From Clostridia bacterium (GTDB lineage Bacteria > Bacillota > Clostridia > Christensenellales > Aristaeellaceae), in the NCBI GenBank assembly GCA_017410455.1, contig JAFQQT010000049.1:1-37440 (forward strand): a stretch of 37,440 nucleotides of DNA, written 5' to 3'. The notes beneath the pieces are model-generated. The model did no database searches, was not told the origin of the DNA, and saw nothing but the letters and a program-made list of their open reading frames with translations. This document shows positions 8,216-17,192 of the stretch, piece by piece. How positions within the stretch are numbered: position 1 is the stretch's first letter; the number at the start of each line of letters is the position of its first letter. The position numbers and the translations under genes are program-made.

Positions 8216-8758
8216 TTATCGGTAGGGCGGCGTGTTGCGCAGGTCGGTGATGTCGAGGGGACAAAGCGTGCGGACGGCCTCGTGAAGGGCCTCGTCGCAG
8301 TCGATGGCGATGAGCCTGCGGTGCTGGAAAGGGTCGTGGGTCTTCCAGCGGTCAAACAGGTTCTTTTTCGCGCCGGGGAGGACGAACACCAGCTGCGGGT
8401 GGCCGTGGCCGTGGATTTCGCCCATGCGGCGGTTGTACAGGCAGATGCAGACCTGCCGGACGTCCGCCCAGCGGATGACCTGCGGCCTTGCCAGCGGTCG
8501 GGTGACGGTGACGCCCTCCGCCGTGATGCGGGCTTTTCCCAGAAGCTGCTGCAGCTCCAGGAAGCAGCCGATGCTGAAATACACGCAGGGCAGGATCAGC
8601 GGCAGGGAAGCGATGAGCAGCAGCACAGACGGCAGCGAATCGAGAACGAAATACACCGCTGCCGCGCCGAACAGCGGCGCACCAAGCAGCATCAGCGGCC
8701 ACTGCTCCCTGCAGGACCCCTCGCCCGTCCTGCACAGCGGGGTGCTATACTCGGTCAT
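8216..8758 (-). CDS. Membrane protein, paralogue of the 3597-4166 product
   Basis: A 180-residue protein with two membrane segments at about residues 20-42 and 43-65, then a soluble domain. That domain aligns with the plus-strand gene at 3597-4166 through AEGVTVTRPL, W.DVRQVCIC, KKNLFDRWKT, RRLI and CPLDITDLR. The two proteins are clearly related but not recent copies, since the amino-terminal parts and many positions differ. The soluble part might be a PH-like fold; function unknown. It lies 13 bases upstream of the GNAT gene in the same direction. GGAGG precedes the ATG. Confidence 0.78.
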   Translation of the reverse strand: MTEYSTPLCRTGEGSCREQWPLMLLGAPLFGAAAVYFVLDSLPSVLLLIASLPLILPCVYFSIGCFLELQQLLGKARITAEGVTVTRPLARPQVIRWADVRQVCICLYNRRMGEIHGHGHPQLVFVLPGAKKNLFDRWKTHDPFQHRRLIAIDCDEALHEAVRTLCPLDITDLRNTPPYR

Positions 8759-8776
8759 AACAGCCTCCTACAGCAA

Positions 8777-8800
8777 CTCCCCGACGAAACCGCCGGGGAG
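8777..8800 (-). other. Intergenic hairpin, weak terminator or leader structure
   Basis: CTCCCCG and CGGGGAG form a perfect 7-bp stem with a ten-base loop in the gap between the genes ending at 8847 and starting at 8758 (minus strand). There is no T-run on either side, so it may be a leader structure, a weak terminator or an mRNA-stabilising hairpin. Confidence 0.4.
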
Positions 8801-8846
8801 CAAGGCACACAAACTAAATTCCGAATTTCGAATTCCCCCAACCGGC

Positions 8847-9560
8847 TCACTCCATCGCTGCCGAATCCGGCTCGGGCGTGGCGGAGGGGAAGACCTCCAG
8901 GTGGTTGTAGTTGTCCTGGGAGAGCCACACGCCGTCCTGCGCGTCCGGCGCGGGGGTGCTGCCGGGCACGATGACCGACGCGGGCGCGCTGCCCGGGCGG
9001 GCGAAGATGATGGTCAGCTGCAGCCAGTTGTGCAGGTCCTTGTACTGGTCGGGGTAGTAGGCGAAATACACGCGGGGCTGGGCGCTCTGGACATCGTTGA
9101 TGGTTTCCTCGAAGCCGCGGCTGGGGTCGCTGCGCACCCGGGATGCATAGGCCGAGGCGATGCCCGTGGCGGTATCCAGCGGAATGGCCTCCGGGCTGGC
9201 AGCCTGAATACAGGCCGCTGCCACCAGCGCGAAGCGGTCGGGGTTCTGCATGCGCAGAGTGAGGGAGTGCAGGCCCTCTTCGCCATACACGACGCTGATC
9301 TCCGCCTGGGGGTCGTATTCGGCGAAGGGGTCGTCAGGCAGCTCCAGGCCGTCCATCCCCAGATCGGCGAAGGTGGGGTACAGGCCGTGGAGCACATCGA
9401 TGGCGCCGCCGCCGGTGGTGCTGAGGGTCTGGTTCACATGTCCGATATAGCTCCGGAGCTGCTCCTGCCCGGGGTTGAGACCGGCGGGCCAGGCGATGTC
9501 CGCCAGGGCGGCAGCTGTTATCATCAGTAAGCACAGCAGCAGGGCTGCAAGCTTCTTCAT
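8847..9560 (-). CDS. Secreted protein of unknown function
   Basis: A 237-residue exported protein. The first 20 residues are a signal peptide (MKKLAALLLCLLMITAAALA, likely cut after ALA). The mature part has no motif I recognise. It contains a region rich in aspartate and proline (LPDDPFAEYDPQAEISVVYG, about 74-93), and ends with a low-complexity tail of Thr/Pro/Ser (PGSTPAP, PSATPEPDSAAME). The gene follows the cytidylate-kinase-like gene after six bases with its ribosome binding site AAAGGAG inside that gene's end, so the two share a transcript. The pairing of a cytosolic kinase with a secreted protein gives no clear functional clue. Confidence 0.72.
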   Translation of the reverse strand: MKKLAALLLCLLMITAAALADIAWPAGLNPGQEQLRSYIGHVNQTLSTTGGGAIDVLHGLYPTFADLGMDGLELPDDPFAEYDPQAEISVVYGEEGLHSLTLRMQNPDRFALVAAACIQAASPEAIPLDTATGIASAYASRVRSDPSRGFEETINDVQSAQPRVYFAYYPDQYKDLHNWLQLTIIFARPGSAPASVIVPGSTPAPDAQDGVWLSQDNYNHLEVFPSATPEPDSAAME

Positions 9561-9566
9561 GGCGGT

Positions 9567-10199
9567 TTACTCCTTTGCGGCGTCGCGCAGCTCCAGGAAC
9601 TTCGCGATCAGTTCCACCGCGCCTTCCACGCCCAGCATGCCCGTGTCCACCACAAGGTCGTAGTTCTCCACATCGCCCCAGGTGGCGGTGGCGTAGTAGT
9701 TGTAGTAGCTGGCGCGCTGCTTGTCGGCCTTGCGGATGCGCTCCTCGGCCTTGTCCTCCTCCACGTCGTAGTACTTCACGGCGCGGGCGATCTTGCTGGG
9801 CATATCCGCCTTGACGAAGACGCTGACGGTGTCGGGGTCCTCGCGCAGGACGTAGTCGGCGCAGCGGCCCACGATGACGCAGGAGCCGTCCGCTGCCAGC
9901 TTGCGGATGGCGTCGAACTGCGCCAGGAAAATGCGGTGGTTCAGCGGCATGTCCATATAGAAGGAGCCGGTGCCCATGTGGTGCTGCATGCCGGTGACGA
10001 GGCTGAAGAGGAGCGAGCGGGTGGGCTTTTCGTCATGATCCTCGAAAATCTCCTCGCAGATGCCGCTCTGCTTGGCTGCCTCGCTCAGCAGTTCCTTATC
10101 ATAGAAGGGGATGCCCAGCTTCTCCGCCAGCAGGCGACCCACATAGCGCCCGCCGGAGCCGAACTGACGGCCGATGGTGATGATGATCTTTTTTGCCAT
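9567..10199 (-). CDS. Cytidylate kinase-like family protein
   Basis: A 210-residue P-loop kinase of the cytidylate-kinase-like family common in Clostridia, distinct from the housekeeping Cmk. It starts MAKKIIITIGRQFGSGG, with the nucleotide loop GRQFGSGG at 10-17. It continues with the LGIPFYDKELL segment, GSCVIVGRCADYVL at 105-118, and KADKQRASYYNYYATATWG (157-175), then ends YDLVVDTGMLG. The family is expected to transfer phosphate from ATP to a nucleotide or similar small molecule, but its true substrate is not established. The start at 10199 follows ACAGGAGGA; a longer in-frame reading upstream crosses the promoter and is rejected. Confidence 0.88.
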   Translation of the reverse strand: MAKKIIITIGRQFGSGGRYVGRLLAEKLGIPFYDKELLSEAAKQSGICEEIFEDHDEKPTRSLLFSLVTGMQHHMGTGSFYMDMPLNHRIFLAQFDAIRKLAADGSCVIVGRCADYVLREDPDTVSVFVKADMPSKIARAVKYYDVEEDKAEERIRKADKQRASYYNYYATATWGDVENYDLVVDTGMLGVEGAVELIAKFLELRDAAKE

Positions 10200-10256
10200 A
10201 AGCGTTCCTCCTGTTCTGTTTGCGCGTGCGGCGCGATCTCTCTTCTGTGTGTCTTC

Positions 10257-10285
10257 AGTATAGCACAGATTTTTCCCCCGGGCAA
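10257..10285 (-). promoter_or_regulatory. Housekeeping promoter for the cytidylate-kinase-like operon
   Basis: On the minus strand TTGCCC, 17 bases, TATACT. It lies about 60 bases before the ATG at 10199 and should drive the genes from 10199 down to at least 8847. Confidence 0.7.
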
Positions 10286-10347
10286 GGCTTTCCCGGCAAA
10301 GATTCACAGACCTGCCGGAATTGGCTGAAATTTTGACGGGATATCCA

Positions 10348-11887
<1,540 letters not shown>

Positions 11888-11897
11888 GTATAAGATC

Positions 11898-11931
11898 GTC
11901 GTCCGTCTGCATGGCAGGCGGACGGCGTTTT
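11898..11931 (+). terminator. Rho-independent terminator of guaB
   Basis: CGTCCGTCTGC pairs with GCAGGCGGACG (one G-U) around an ATG loop, followed by GCGTTTT. It begins about a dozen bases after the guaB stop. Confidence 0.88.
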
Positions 11932-12079
11932 AATTCGGAATTGAGATGGTGGAGATGGGAATGCTGTAAACGAAAGACGGCTGTCGTCCCTGATGCCAGG
12001 ACGGCAGCCGTCTTTGATTTGAATTGTAAGCCAACGGAATCGGAACCACACATCAAATCCATAGTTCCTAATTCCGAAG
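11931..12079. repeat. Segment bounded by short inverted AATTCGGAATT-type ends
   Basis: The segment between the guaB terminator and the antiporter operon begins with TTCGGAATTGAG and ends, read on the other strand, with TTCGGAATTAGG. A related motif lies at 8816-8836 in another intergenic gap. Inside is the long hairpin at 11973-12015. This could be a small degenerate mobile element or a coincidence of AT-rich ends; no transposase or target duplication is visible. Confidence 0.35.
11973..12020 (-). terminator. Long hairpin terminator at the end of the antiporter operon (likely bidirectional)
   Basis: AAAGACGGCTGTCGTCC pairs with GGACGGCAGCCGTCTTT over 17 bp with one G-U, loop of nine bases. 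The stem ends supply T-rich tails on both strands (TTTCGTTT on minus, TTTGATTT on plus), so it can stop both the minus operon and read-through from guaB. Confidence 0.85.
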
Positions 12080-12086
12080 CAACCCA

Positions 12087-14198
12087 TCACTGCATCAGGT
12101 ACAGGCACGTCACCAGCAGGCCCAGGCACAGCAGCAGCAGGCCGAAGGAAACGCTGACGGTGAGGGTGCGGGTGTCCTCGCGGAGCTCGTGCCAGCTGGC
12201 GGCCAGCACAACCTCGAAGTCCGTCCGCATGGGCTTGCGGCGCAGGAGCGTGCGGTTGAGCAGGGTGGCCACCTTGTTCAGTACCATACCGAGAGCGTAG
12301 GTGACAGGCGTGCCCACCGGGACGGGCTCGCGGGTGCGGCGGTGACTGAAGACGGTCTTGCGGCCCAGCAGGACGAGGTTCTCCGGGATCTCCGCAACGA
12401 AGCGGATCACACCGGTCACGATGCCGGGGATGACCACCCTGACCAGCTTGCTGTCGGGCAGGCGGGCCAGGGTGCCGACGAGGAGATCGCAGGCGCCGGG
12501 GAGCCACTTCATCAGCAGGGGCTGATAGAGCAGGGTCTCCAGATCCAGCTTCTCGGGCCAGCGGTTGAGGTAGGCGCCCTTCTTCATCAGCAGGGGACGG
12601 CAGATCAGCAGATACACCACAAGGCCGATGCCGATGGAGATGGCCGCGCCCTCCAGGTTCGCCGCGCCGAAGTAGGGGATGGCATGACTGGAGGTGTGCT
12701 GGCCGAAGAAGTGCATGGACTGCTCGGCGAACCACTGCAGGAACCTCTCCGGCATGGCGCCCAGGAAGGGCAGAACCACGGCGCTGCCCAGGATGGCCAC
12801 GGCGGACAGGGGCTTCATGTAGTGGTACTGCTCGTCGTATTCCGCCTGGCGGGTGGGGTTCTTCTGCCAGAAGATGCAGATGTAGAGCTTGATCATGTAA
12901 GCCACGGTCAGGCCGCCGGAGATAAGGAAGAGGATCTCTGCCGCCTTGTAGGGCCACCACATGTGGCCGTGGGCCTCCAGCTCGTGGATCAGCTCCAGAA
13001 TGGCCTCGTGCAGCAGGGACTTGGAGTTGTAGCCGCTGCCGATGGGCGGGATGCAGGCGATGGATGTGGCGCCCAGGAAGAAGGCAATGTGCAGCAGGGG
13101 CTTCTTCCGGCCGAAGCCGCGGATCTCGTTCAGGTCCAGGCTGTGGGCGTTCATGTACACCACGCCCGCACACATGAACAGCACCAGCTTGATCAGGCTG
13201 TGGTTGGCCATGTGCATGACTGTGCCGTAGGCGGCCAGGGAGCCGTGCTCGCCCAGCAGCACCATCATCGACAGACCCACGGCGATGAAGCCGATCTGGC
13301 TCATGGAGGAGCAGGCAAGGGTGCGCTTGAGGTCGGTGGAGAACAGTGCCAGCAGCGCACCCAGGAACATGGTGATGCAGGCCAGCACCAGCAGCGCGTT
13401 GCCGAAGGCGGCGTTGCCGGGCATCAGGCGGCTGCAGATGACGATGAGGCCGAAGATGCCGGACTTGGTCAGGATGCCGGAGAGCAGGGCAGAGGCCGGG
13501 GCCGGGGCCACAGGGTGGGCCTTGGGCAGCCAGATGTGCACGGGGAACATGCCCGCCTTGCCGGCAAAGCCCACCAGCGTCAGCCAGGTGGCGACGGTCA
13601 GGACGGTGGAGCCGCCGGAAGCCGCCATGGCCTCCTGCAGGCCGTCGAAGGACAGGGTGCCCAGGTGGAAGTACAGCAGGAACAGGCCCATGAGGGTCGT
13701 CAGGCCGCCGATGACGGCCACGGCCAGGTAGGTGGCAGCTGCCTTCAGCGCACCGGGGGTCTCCTCCTGCGCCACCCAGACATAGCTGGTGAAGGACATG
13801 ATCTCGAAGAACACGAAGGTGGTGTAGAGATCGTCGGAGAGGAACACGCCCAGGGTCGCGCCCAGGGTCATCAGGTTGAAGAAGGAGTAGCGGGTGCGGG
13901 CGTGGCCGTGGCGCAGGTAATCGGGGGTGAAGAAGCCGCTCATCATCCACATGAACGCCGCGATGCAGGCGTACAGGCTGCGGAAGCCGTCGGCCTTCAG
14001 CGTCAGGCCGAAGCCGCAGAAGGCGGGGATGGTGAAGGCGCCGCCGCCCTGCACGGCGATGTACACGCACAGGGCGAAGACCACCGCGCCCGTCAGGGAA
14101 ACGATGGCGTCGCGCAGGGCGTTGCCAACACGCCCGGCCAGGACGCAGATGGCCGCCATCAGCATCGGCAGGAGGATCACAACAGGAAGCAGAGGCAT
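12087..14198 (-). CDS. NuoL/HyfB-like antiporter subunit with long C-terminal region (last gene of Mrp/Mbh-type operon)
   Basis: A 703-residue polytopic protein of the NADH-quinone/Mrp antiporter (proton-conducting) family. The charged residues that form the ion path are all present: Glu132 (TM5, FFEIMSF), Lys214 (TM7, GFAGKAGMFPVHIWLP), Lys245 (TM8, LTKSG), His333 and Lys337 (ANHSLIKLVLF) and Lys393 (TM12, YNSKSL). After about residue 480 it has more membrane segments and a basic stretch (RRTREP, RRKPMRTD), reminiscent of the long tail of NuoL but shorter than MrpA. It is the last of nine genes, 19 bases after the previous one, with a terminator downstream. It could be a third or fourth Na+/H+ pathway in the complex. 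Confidence 0.88.
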   Translation of the reverse strand: MPLLPVVILLPMLMAAICVLAGRVGNALRDAIVSLTGAVVFALCVYIAVQGGGAFTIPAFCGFGLTLKADGFRSLYACIAAFMWMMSGFFTPDYLRHGHARTRYSFFNLMTLGATLGVFLSDDLYTTFVFFEIMSFTSYVWVAQEETPGALKAAATYLAVAVIGGLTTLMGLFLLYFHLGTLSFDGLQEAMAASGGSTVLTVATWLTLVGFAGKAGMFPVHIWLPKAHPVAPAPASALLSGILTKSGIFGLIVICSRLMPGNAAFGNALLVLACITMFLGALLALFSTDLKRTLACSSMSQIGFIAVGLSMMVLLGEHGSLAAYGTVMHMANHSLIKLVLFMCAGVVYMNAHSLDLNEIRGFGRKKPLLHIAFFLGATSIACIPPIGSGYNSKSLLHEAILELIHELEAHGHMWWPYKAAEILFLISGGLTVAYMIKLYICIFWQKNPTRQAEYDEQYHYMKPLSAVAILGSAVVLPFLGAMPERFLQWFAEQSMHFFGQHTSSHAIPYFGAANLEGAAISIGIGLVVYLLICRPLLMKKGAYLNRWPEKLDLETLLYQPLLMKWLPGACDLLVGTLARLPDSKLVRVVIPGIVTGVIRFVAEIPENLVLLGRKTVFSHRRTREPVPVGTPVTYALGMVLNKVATLLNRTLLRRKPMRTDFEVVLAASWHELREDTRTLTVSVSFGLLLLCLGLLVTCLYLMQ

Positions 14199-14217
14199 TT
14201 CGTCAGATCCTCCTTTC

Positions 14218-15690
14218 TCACAGGGTCAGCCCGGCGGCCACGCTGCGCAGGAAGGTCACCAGCGGCGCGGACCACAGGCCCAGGGCAACGATGGCGATCA
14301 TCAGCAGCACCAGGGGCAGCTTCATCTGCCAGCCGGGGTCGCGGTTGAAGCCCTCCAGCGCGGCGGAATCCTCATTCAGCGGGCGGCCGTACATGGGCAG
14401 CACAACGGTGAAGATGTACACGGCCGTCAGCACGGCGGAGATGATCAGCGCCACCACGGCGGCCACGCCCAGCCACAGGCCGGTATCGGCTGCGGCGGTG
14501 AGCAGGTTCCACTTGCTGACGAAGCCCGCCAGCGGGGGCACGCCCGTCAGCGCTGCGCCAGCAAGGATGATGGCCGCGCAGGTCAGGGGCATCACACGGC
14601 CAAAGCCGCGCAGGTCCTGCACATACTCCTTGCCCGTGCGCGTGAGGATCGCGCCGGCGCAGTAGAACAGGGTGATCTTGATCACGCCGTGGATGACCAG
14701 GTGGGACAGGCTGCCCACCATGCCATCCCCGGTCATCAGGGCCGCGCCCATGAGCATGTAGGACAGGTTGGAGATGGTGGACCAGGCCAGGCGGCGCTTG
14801 AAGTGCTGCTCCCGCACGGCCATGGTGGAGCCGAACACGATGGTGAAGCAGGCCAGCGACAGCACGATGGCCTGCGCCCAGGTGCCGTGGAGGTTGCCCG
14901 CGCCAAAGGCGTAGTAGATCAGGCGCAGCACCGCGTAGGCGCCTGCATTGACCACCGCCACCGCGTGCAGCAGCGCCGTCACGGGCGCGGGCGCTACAGA
15001 GGCGGTGGGCAGCCAGGCGTGCATGGGGAACACCGCCGCCTTGGTGCCGAAGCCGATGAAGGCCAGCACGAACACCGTCAGCAGCAGCCCGCCGCGGGCG
15101 TTCATCATCTCGGCAGTGACAACGCCGCCCAGGGTGAACTCGGTGGTGCCGGCAAGGAAGAGCAGCACCACCAGGGCGATGAAGGCGAAGGCCGCGCCGG
15201 TGATGGAGTAGGTCAGGTACTTGCGGCCTGCGCGGATGGAGGCCGCGTCCTTCTTGTGAATCACCAGCGGCAGGGTCACCAGGGTCAGGCACTCGTAGAA
15301 CACATAGAGGGTGAAGAGGTTGCCTGCAAAGGCGATGGCCAGCGTGGCGGCATAGGACATGGTGTACCACATGAAGAAGGAGTTCTCCCGTTCCTCATGC
15401 TTCATGTACTCAAAGCCGTACAGGGACGCAATGGGCCACAGCAGGCTCACCAGCCCGGCGAACACGCAGCCCATGCCATCCACACGGAAGGTGAGGGGCA
15501 GCGCGTCGGTCATGTGATAGAGGGTGAAGGGCTGGCCATCGCGGGTGAGGATCACCGTCCATACCAGGATGGAGGTGGCGATGACCACCGCCTCCACATA
15601 CCACGCGCGGACAGCGGAGGATTTGGGGCGTATCACGCCCAGCAGCGCGCCGCCCACGAGGGGGACGAGCAGCGTCAGGAGGATCAGCAT
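14218..15690 (-). CDS. MrpD/NuoM-like antiporter subunit with altered TM8
   Basis: A 490-residue membrane protein of the same proton-conducting family, about 14 membrane segments. Key residues: Glu133 (FYECLTL), Lys217 (GFGTKAAVFPMHAWLP), His334 and Lys338 (VIHGVIKITLF), Lys393 (FVSKWNLL). At the TM8 position where the three sister subunits have Lys it has Asn248 (AVVNAG), with His242 one or two turns before (ALLHAV), a pattern nearer NuoL-type subunits. It is 12 bases after the upstream gene and 19 before the next; ribosome binding site AAGGAGG. The product likely forms one ion-conducting unit of the complex. Confidence 0.88.
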   Translation of the reverse strand: MLILLTLLVPLVGGALLGVIRPKSSAVRAWYVEAVVIATSILVWTVILTRDGQPFTLYHMTDALPLTFRVDGMGCVFAGLVSLLWPIASLYGFEYMKHEERENSFFMWYTMSYAATLAIAFAGNLFTLYVFYECLTLVTLPLVIHKKDAASIRAGRKYLTYSITGAAFAFIALVVLLFLAGTTEFTLGGVVTAEMMNARGGLLLTVFVLAFIGFGTKAAVFPMHAWLPTASVAPAPVTALLHAVAVVNAGAYAVLRLIYYAFGAGNLHGTWAQAIVLSLACFTIVFGSTMAVREQHFKRRLAWSTISNLSYMLMGAALMTGDGMVGSLSHLVIHGVIKITLFYCAGAILTRTGKEYVQDLRGFGRVMPLTCAAIILAGAALTGVPPLAGFVSKWNLLTAAADTGLWLGVAAVVALIISAVLTAVYIFTVVLPMYGRPLNEDSAALEGFNRDPGWQMKLPLVLLMIAIVALGLWSAPLVTFLRSVAAGLTL

Positions 15691-15702
15691 GGTCGTTCCT
15701 CC

Positions 15703-17169
15703 TTACAGCATCAGCGCGGCGGACAGCTGCGTGAACAGCTCCGTCAGCATGCCCGGGAACGCGCCCAGCAGCACGCTCAGCACAGCCAGGATCATCAGCG
15801 GCACCAGCATGCAGTAGGGGACGTCGTTCTTCTCCACATGCTCACCCTTGAAGAAGCCGTTGCTGATGATGGGCATCAGGTAGCCGGCCGTCAGCAGGGC
15901 GGAAACGAGCAGCACCACCGGGCCCAGCCAGGTCAGGAACTCCGGCACGCCGCCGGCATTCAGGCTGCCCTGCGCCAGATACCACTTGCTGATGAAGCCC
16001 ATGCAGGGCGGGATGCCGATCAGGCCGAGGCTGGCCACGGTGAAGCAGCCCATGGTGACGGGCATCTGGCGGCCGATGCCTTCCAGATCGCGCACGTCGG
16101 TCTTTTCAGTCTTCAGGATGATGGCGCCGGCGGACATGAACAGTGTGTCCTTGACCAGGGAGTGGCAGATGACGTGCAGCAGCGCGCCGATGAAGCCCTG
16201 GGGGGTCAGCGTGGACAGGCCGAAGAGGATGTAGCTCACCTGGGACACGGAGGACCAGGCCAGGCGGCGCTTGAGGTGGTTCTCGCGCAGCGCCAGCAGG
16301 GAACCGGTGAACACCGTCAGCAGAGCCAGGGACATGAAGGCCGTCTGAACCCAGGTGCCACGCAGGAAGTCAACGCCCAGGTAGCAGAAGAGCAGACGCA
16401 TCACGCCCAGCACGCCGGCCTTGGTGATCACGCCGGAGAGCACGGCGGAAGCAGGGGAGGGAGCGGCCGGGTGCGCCGTGGGCAGCCAGCCGTGCAGCGG
16501 GAACAGACCCGCCTTGGCGCCAAAGCCCACCAGCATCAGCAGCGCGAAGGTGAGCACGAAGCCCTCCTTGCCCGCGATCTTTTCTGCGTTGAGCACGCCG
16601 CCGGCGGTGAAGGAGAAGCTGTCCACACAGGGGCTGAGGACGAACACGCCCAGCAGCACCAGCGACGCGCCCAGCACCGAGTAGATCAGGTACTTCAGGC
16701 CCGCAGCCACGGCTTCCTTCTTGCCCGAATGCATCACCATGGGCATGGTCAGCAGGGTCATCGCCTCAAAGAACATGTAGAAGGTGATGATGCTGCCGGA
16801 GAAGCACAGGCCCATCAGGATGCCAAGGCTGATGAGGTAGAGCGCGTAGTAGCGCTGCTCCTTGCCCTCGTGGGCCATGTAGTGGAAGGAGTACAGGCCT
16901 GCCACCGCCCACACGAAGGCCATCACGCAGGCGAAGATCTTGCCCAGCGTGTCTGCGTGCAGGAAGACGGGGAGGCTGTCGGAAAGGGTGAAGAGCGTCA
17001 GCGTCAGGGACTCCTGCAGCATGACGGGGATCAGCAGGCCCACGGTGATCACCAGCACCGCAATGGTCAGCGCCGTGCGGGGGAGTTTCTTGTCTGTTGC
17101 GGGGACGAGCAGCAGCACAAGGCCCGCCAGAACCGGTACCAGGACCGGAAGAAGAAGCAGGAACGACAT
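15703..17169 (-). CDS. MrpD-like antiporter subunit
   Basis: A 488-residue membrane protein with about 14 segments, proton-conducting antiporter family. The ion-path residues are Glu135 (MFFEAMTLL), Lys219 (GFGAKAGLFPLHGWLP), Lys250 (VITKAG), His336 and Lys340 (ICHSLVKDTLF) and Lys395 (GFISKWYLA). The loop TAHPAAPSPASAVLSG is the family signature before TM8. It lies 23 bases after the upstream gene, with AAGGAGG before the ATG. It and the two genes either side are the duplicated core of the operon; they differ enough that they are old paralogues, not recent copies. Confidence 0.88.
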   Translation of the reverse strand: MSFLLLLPVLVPVLAGLVLLLVPATDKKLPRTALTIAVLVITVGLLIPVMLQESLTLTLFTLSDSLPVFLHADTLGKIFACVMAFVWAVAGLYSFHYMAHEGKEQRYYALYLISLGILMGLCFSGSIITFYMFFEAMTLLTMPMVMHSGKKEAVAAGLKYLIYSVLGASLVLLGVFVLSPCVDSFSFTAGGVLNAEKIAGKEGFVLTFALLMLVGFGAKAGLFPLHGWLPTAHPAAPSPASAVLSGVITKAGVLGVMRLLFCYLGVDFLRGTWVQTAFMSLALLTVFTGSLLALRENHLKRRLAWSSVSQVSYILFGLSTLTPQGFIGALLHVICHSLVKDTLFMSAGAIILKTEKTDVRDLEGIGRQMPVTMGCFTVASLGLIGIPPCMGFISKWYLAQGSLNAGGVPEFLTWLGPVVLLVSALLTAGYLMPIISNGFFKGEHVEKNDVPYCMLVPLMILAVLSVLLGAFPGMLTELFTQLSAALML

Positions 17170-17192
17170 GGTTTTGCCTCCTTAGTGGTTGA

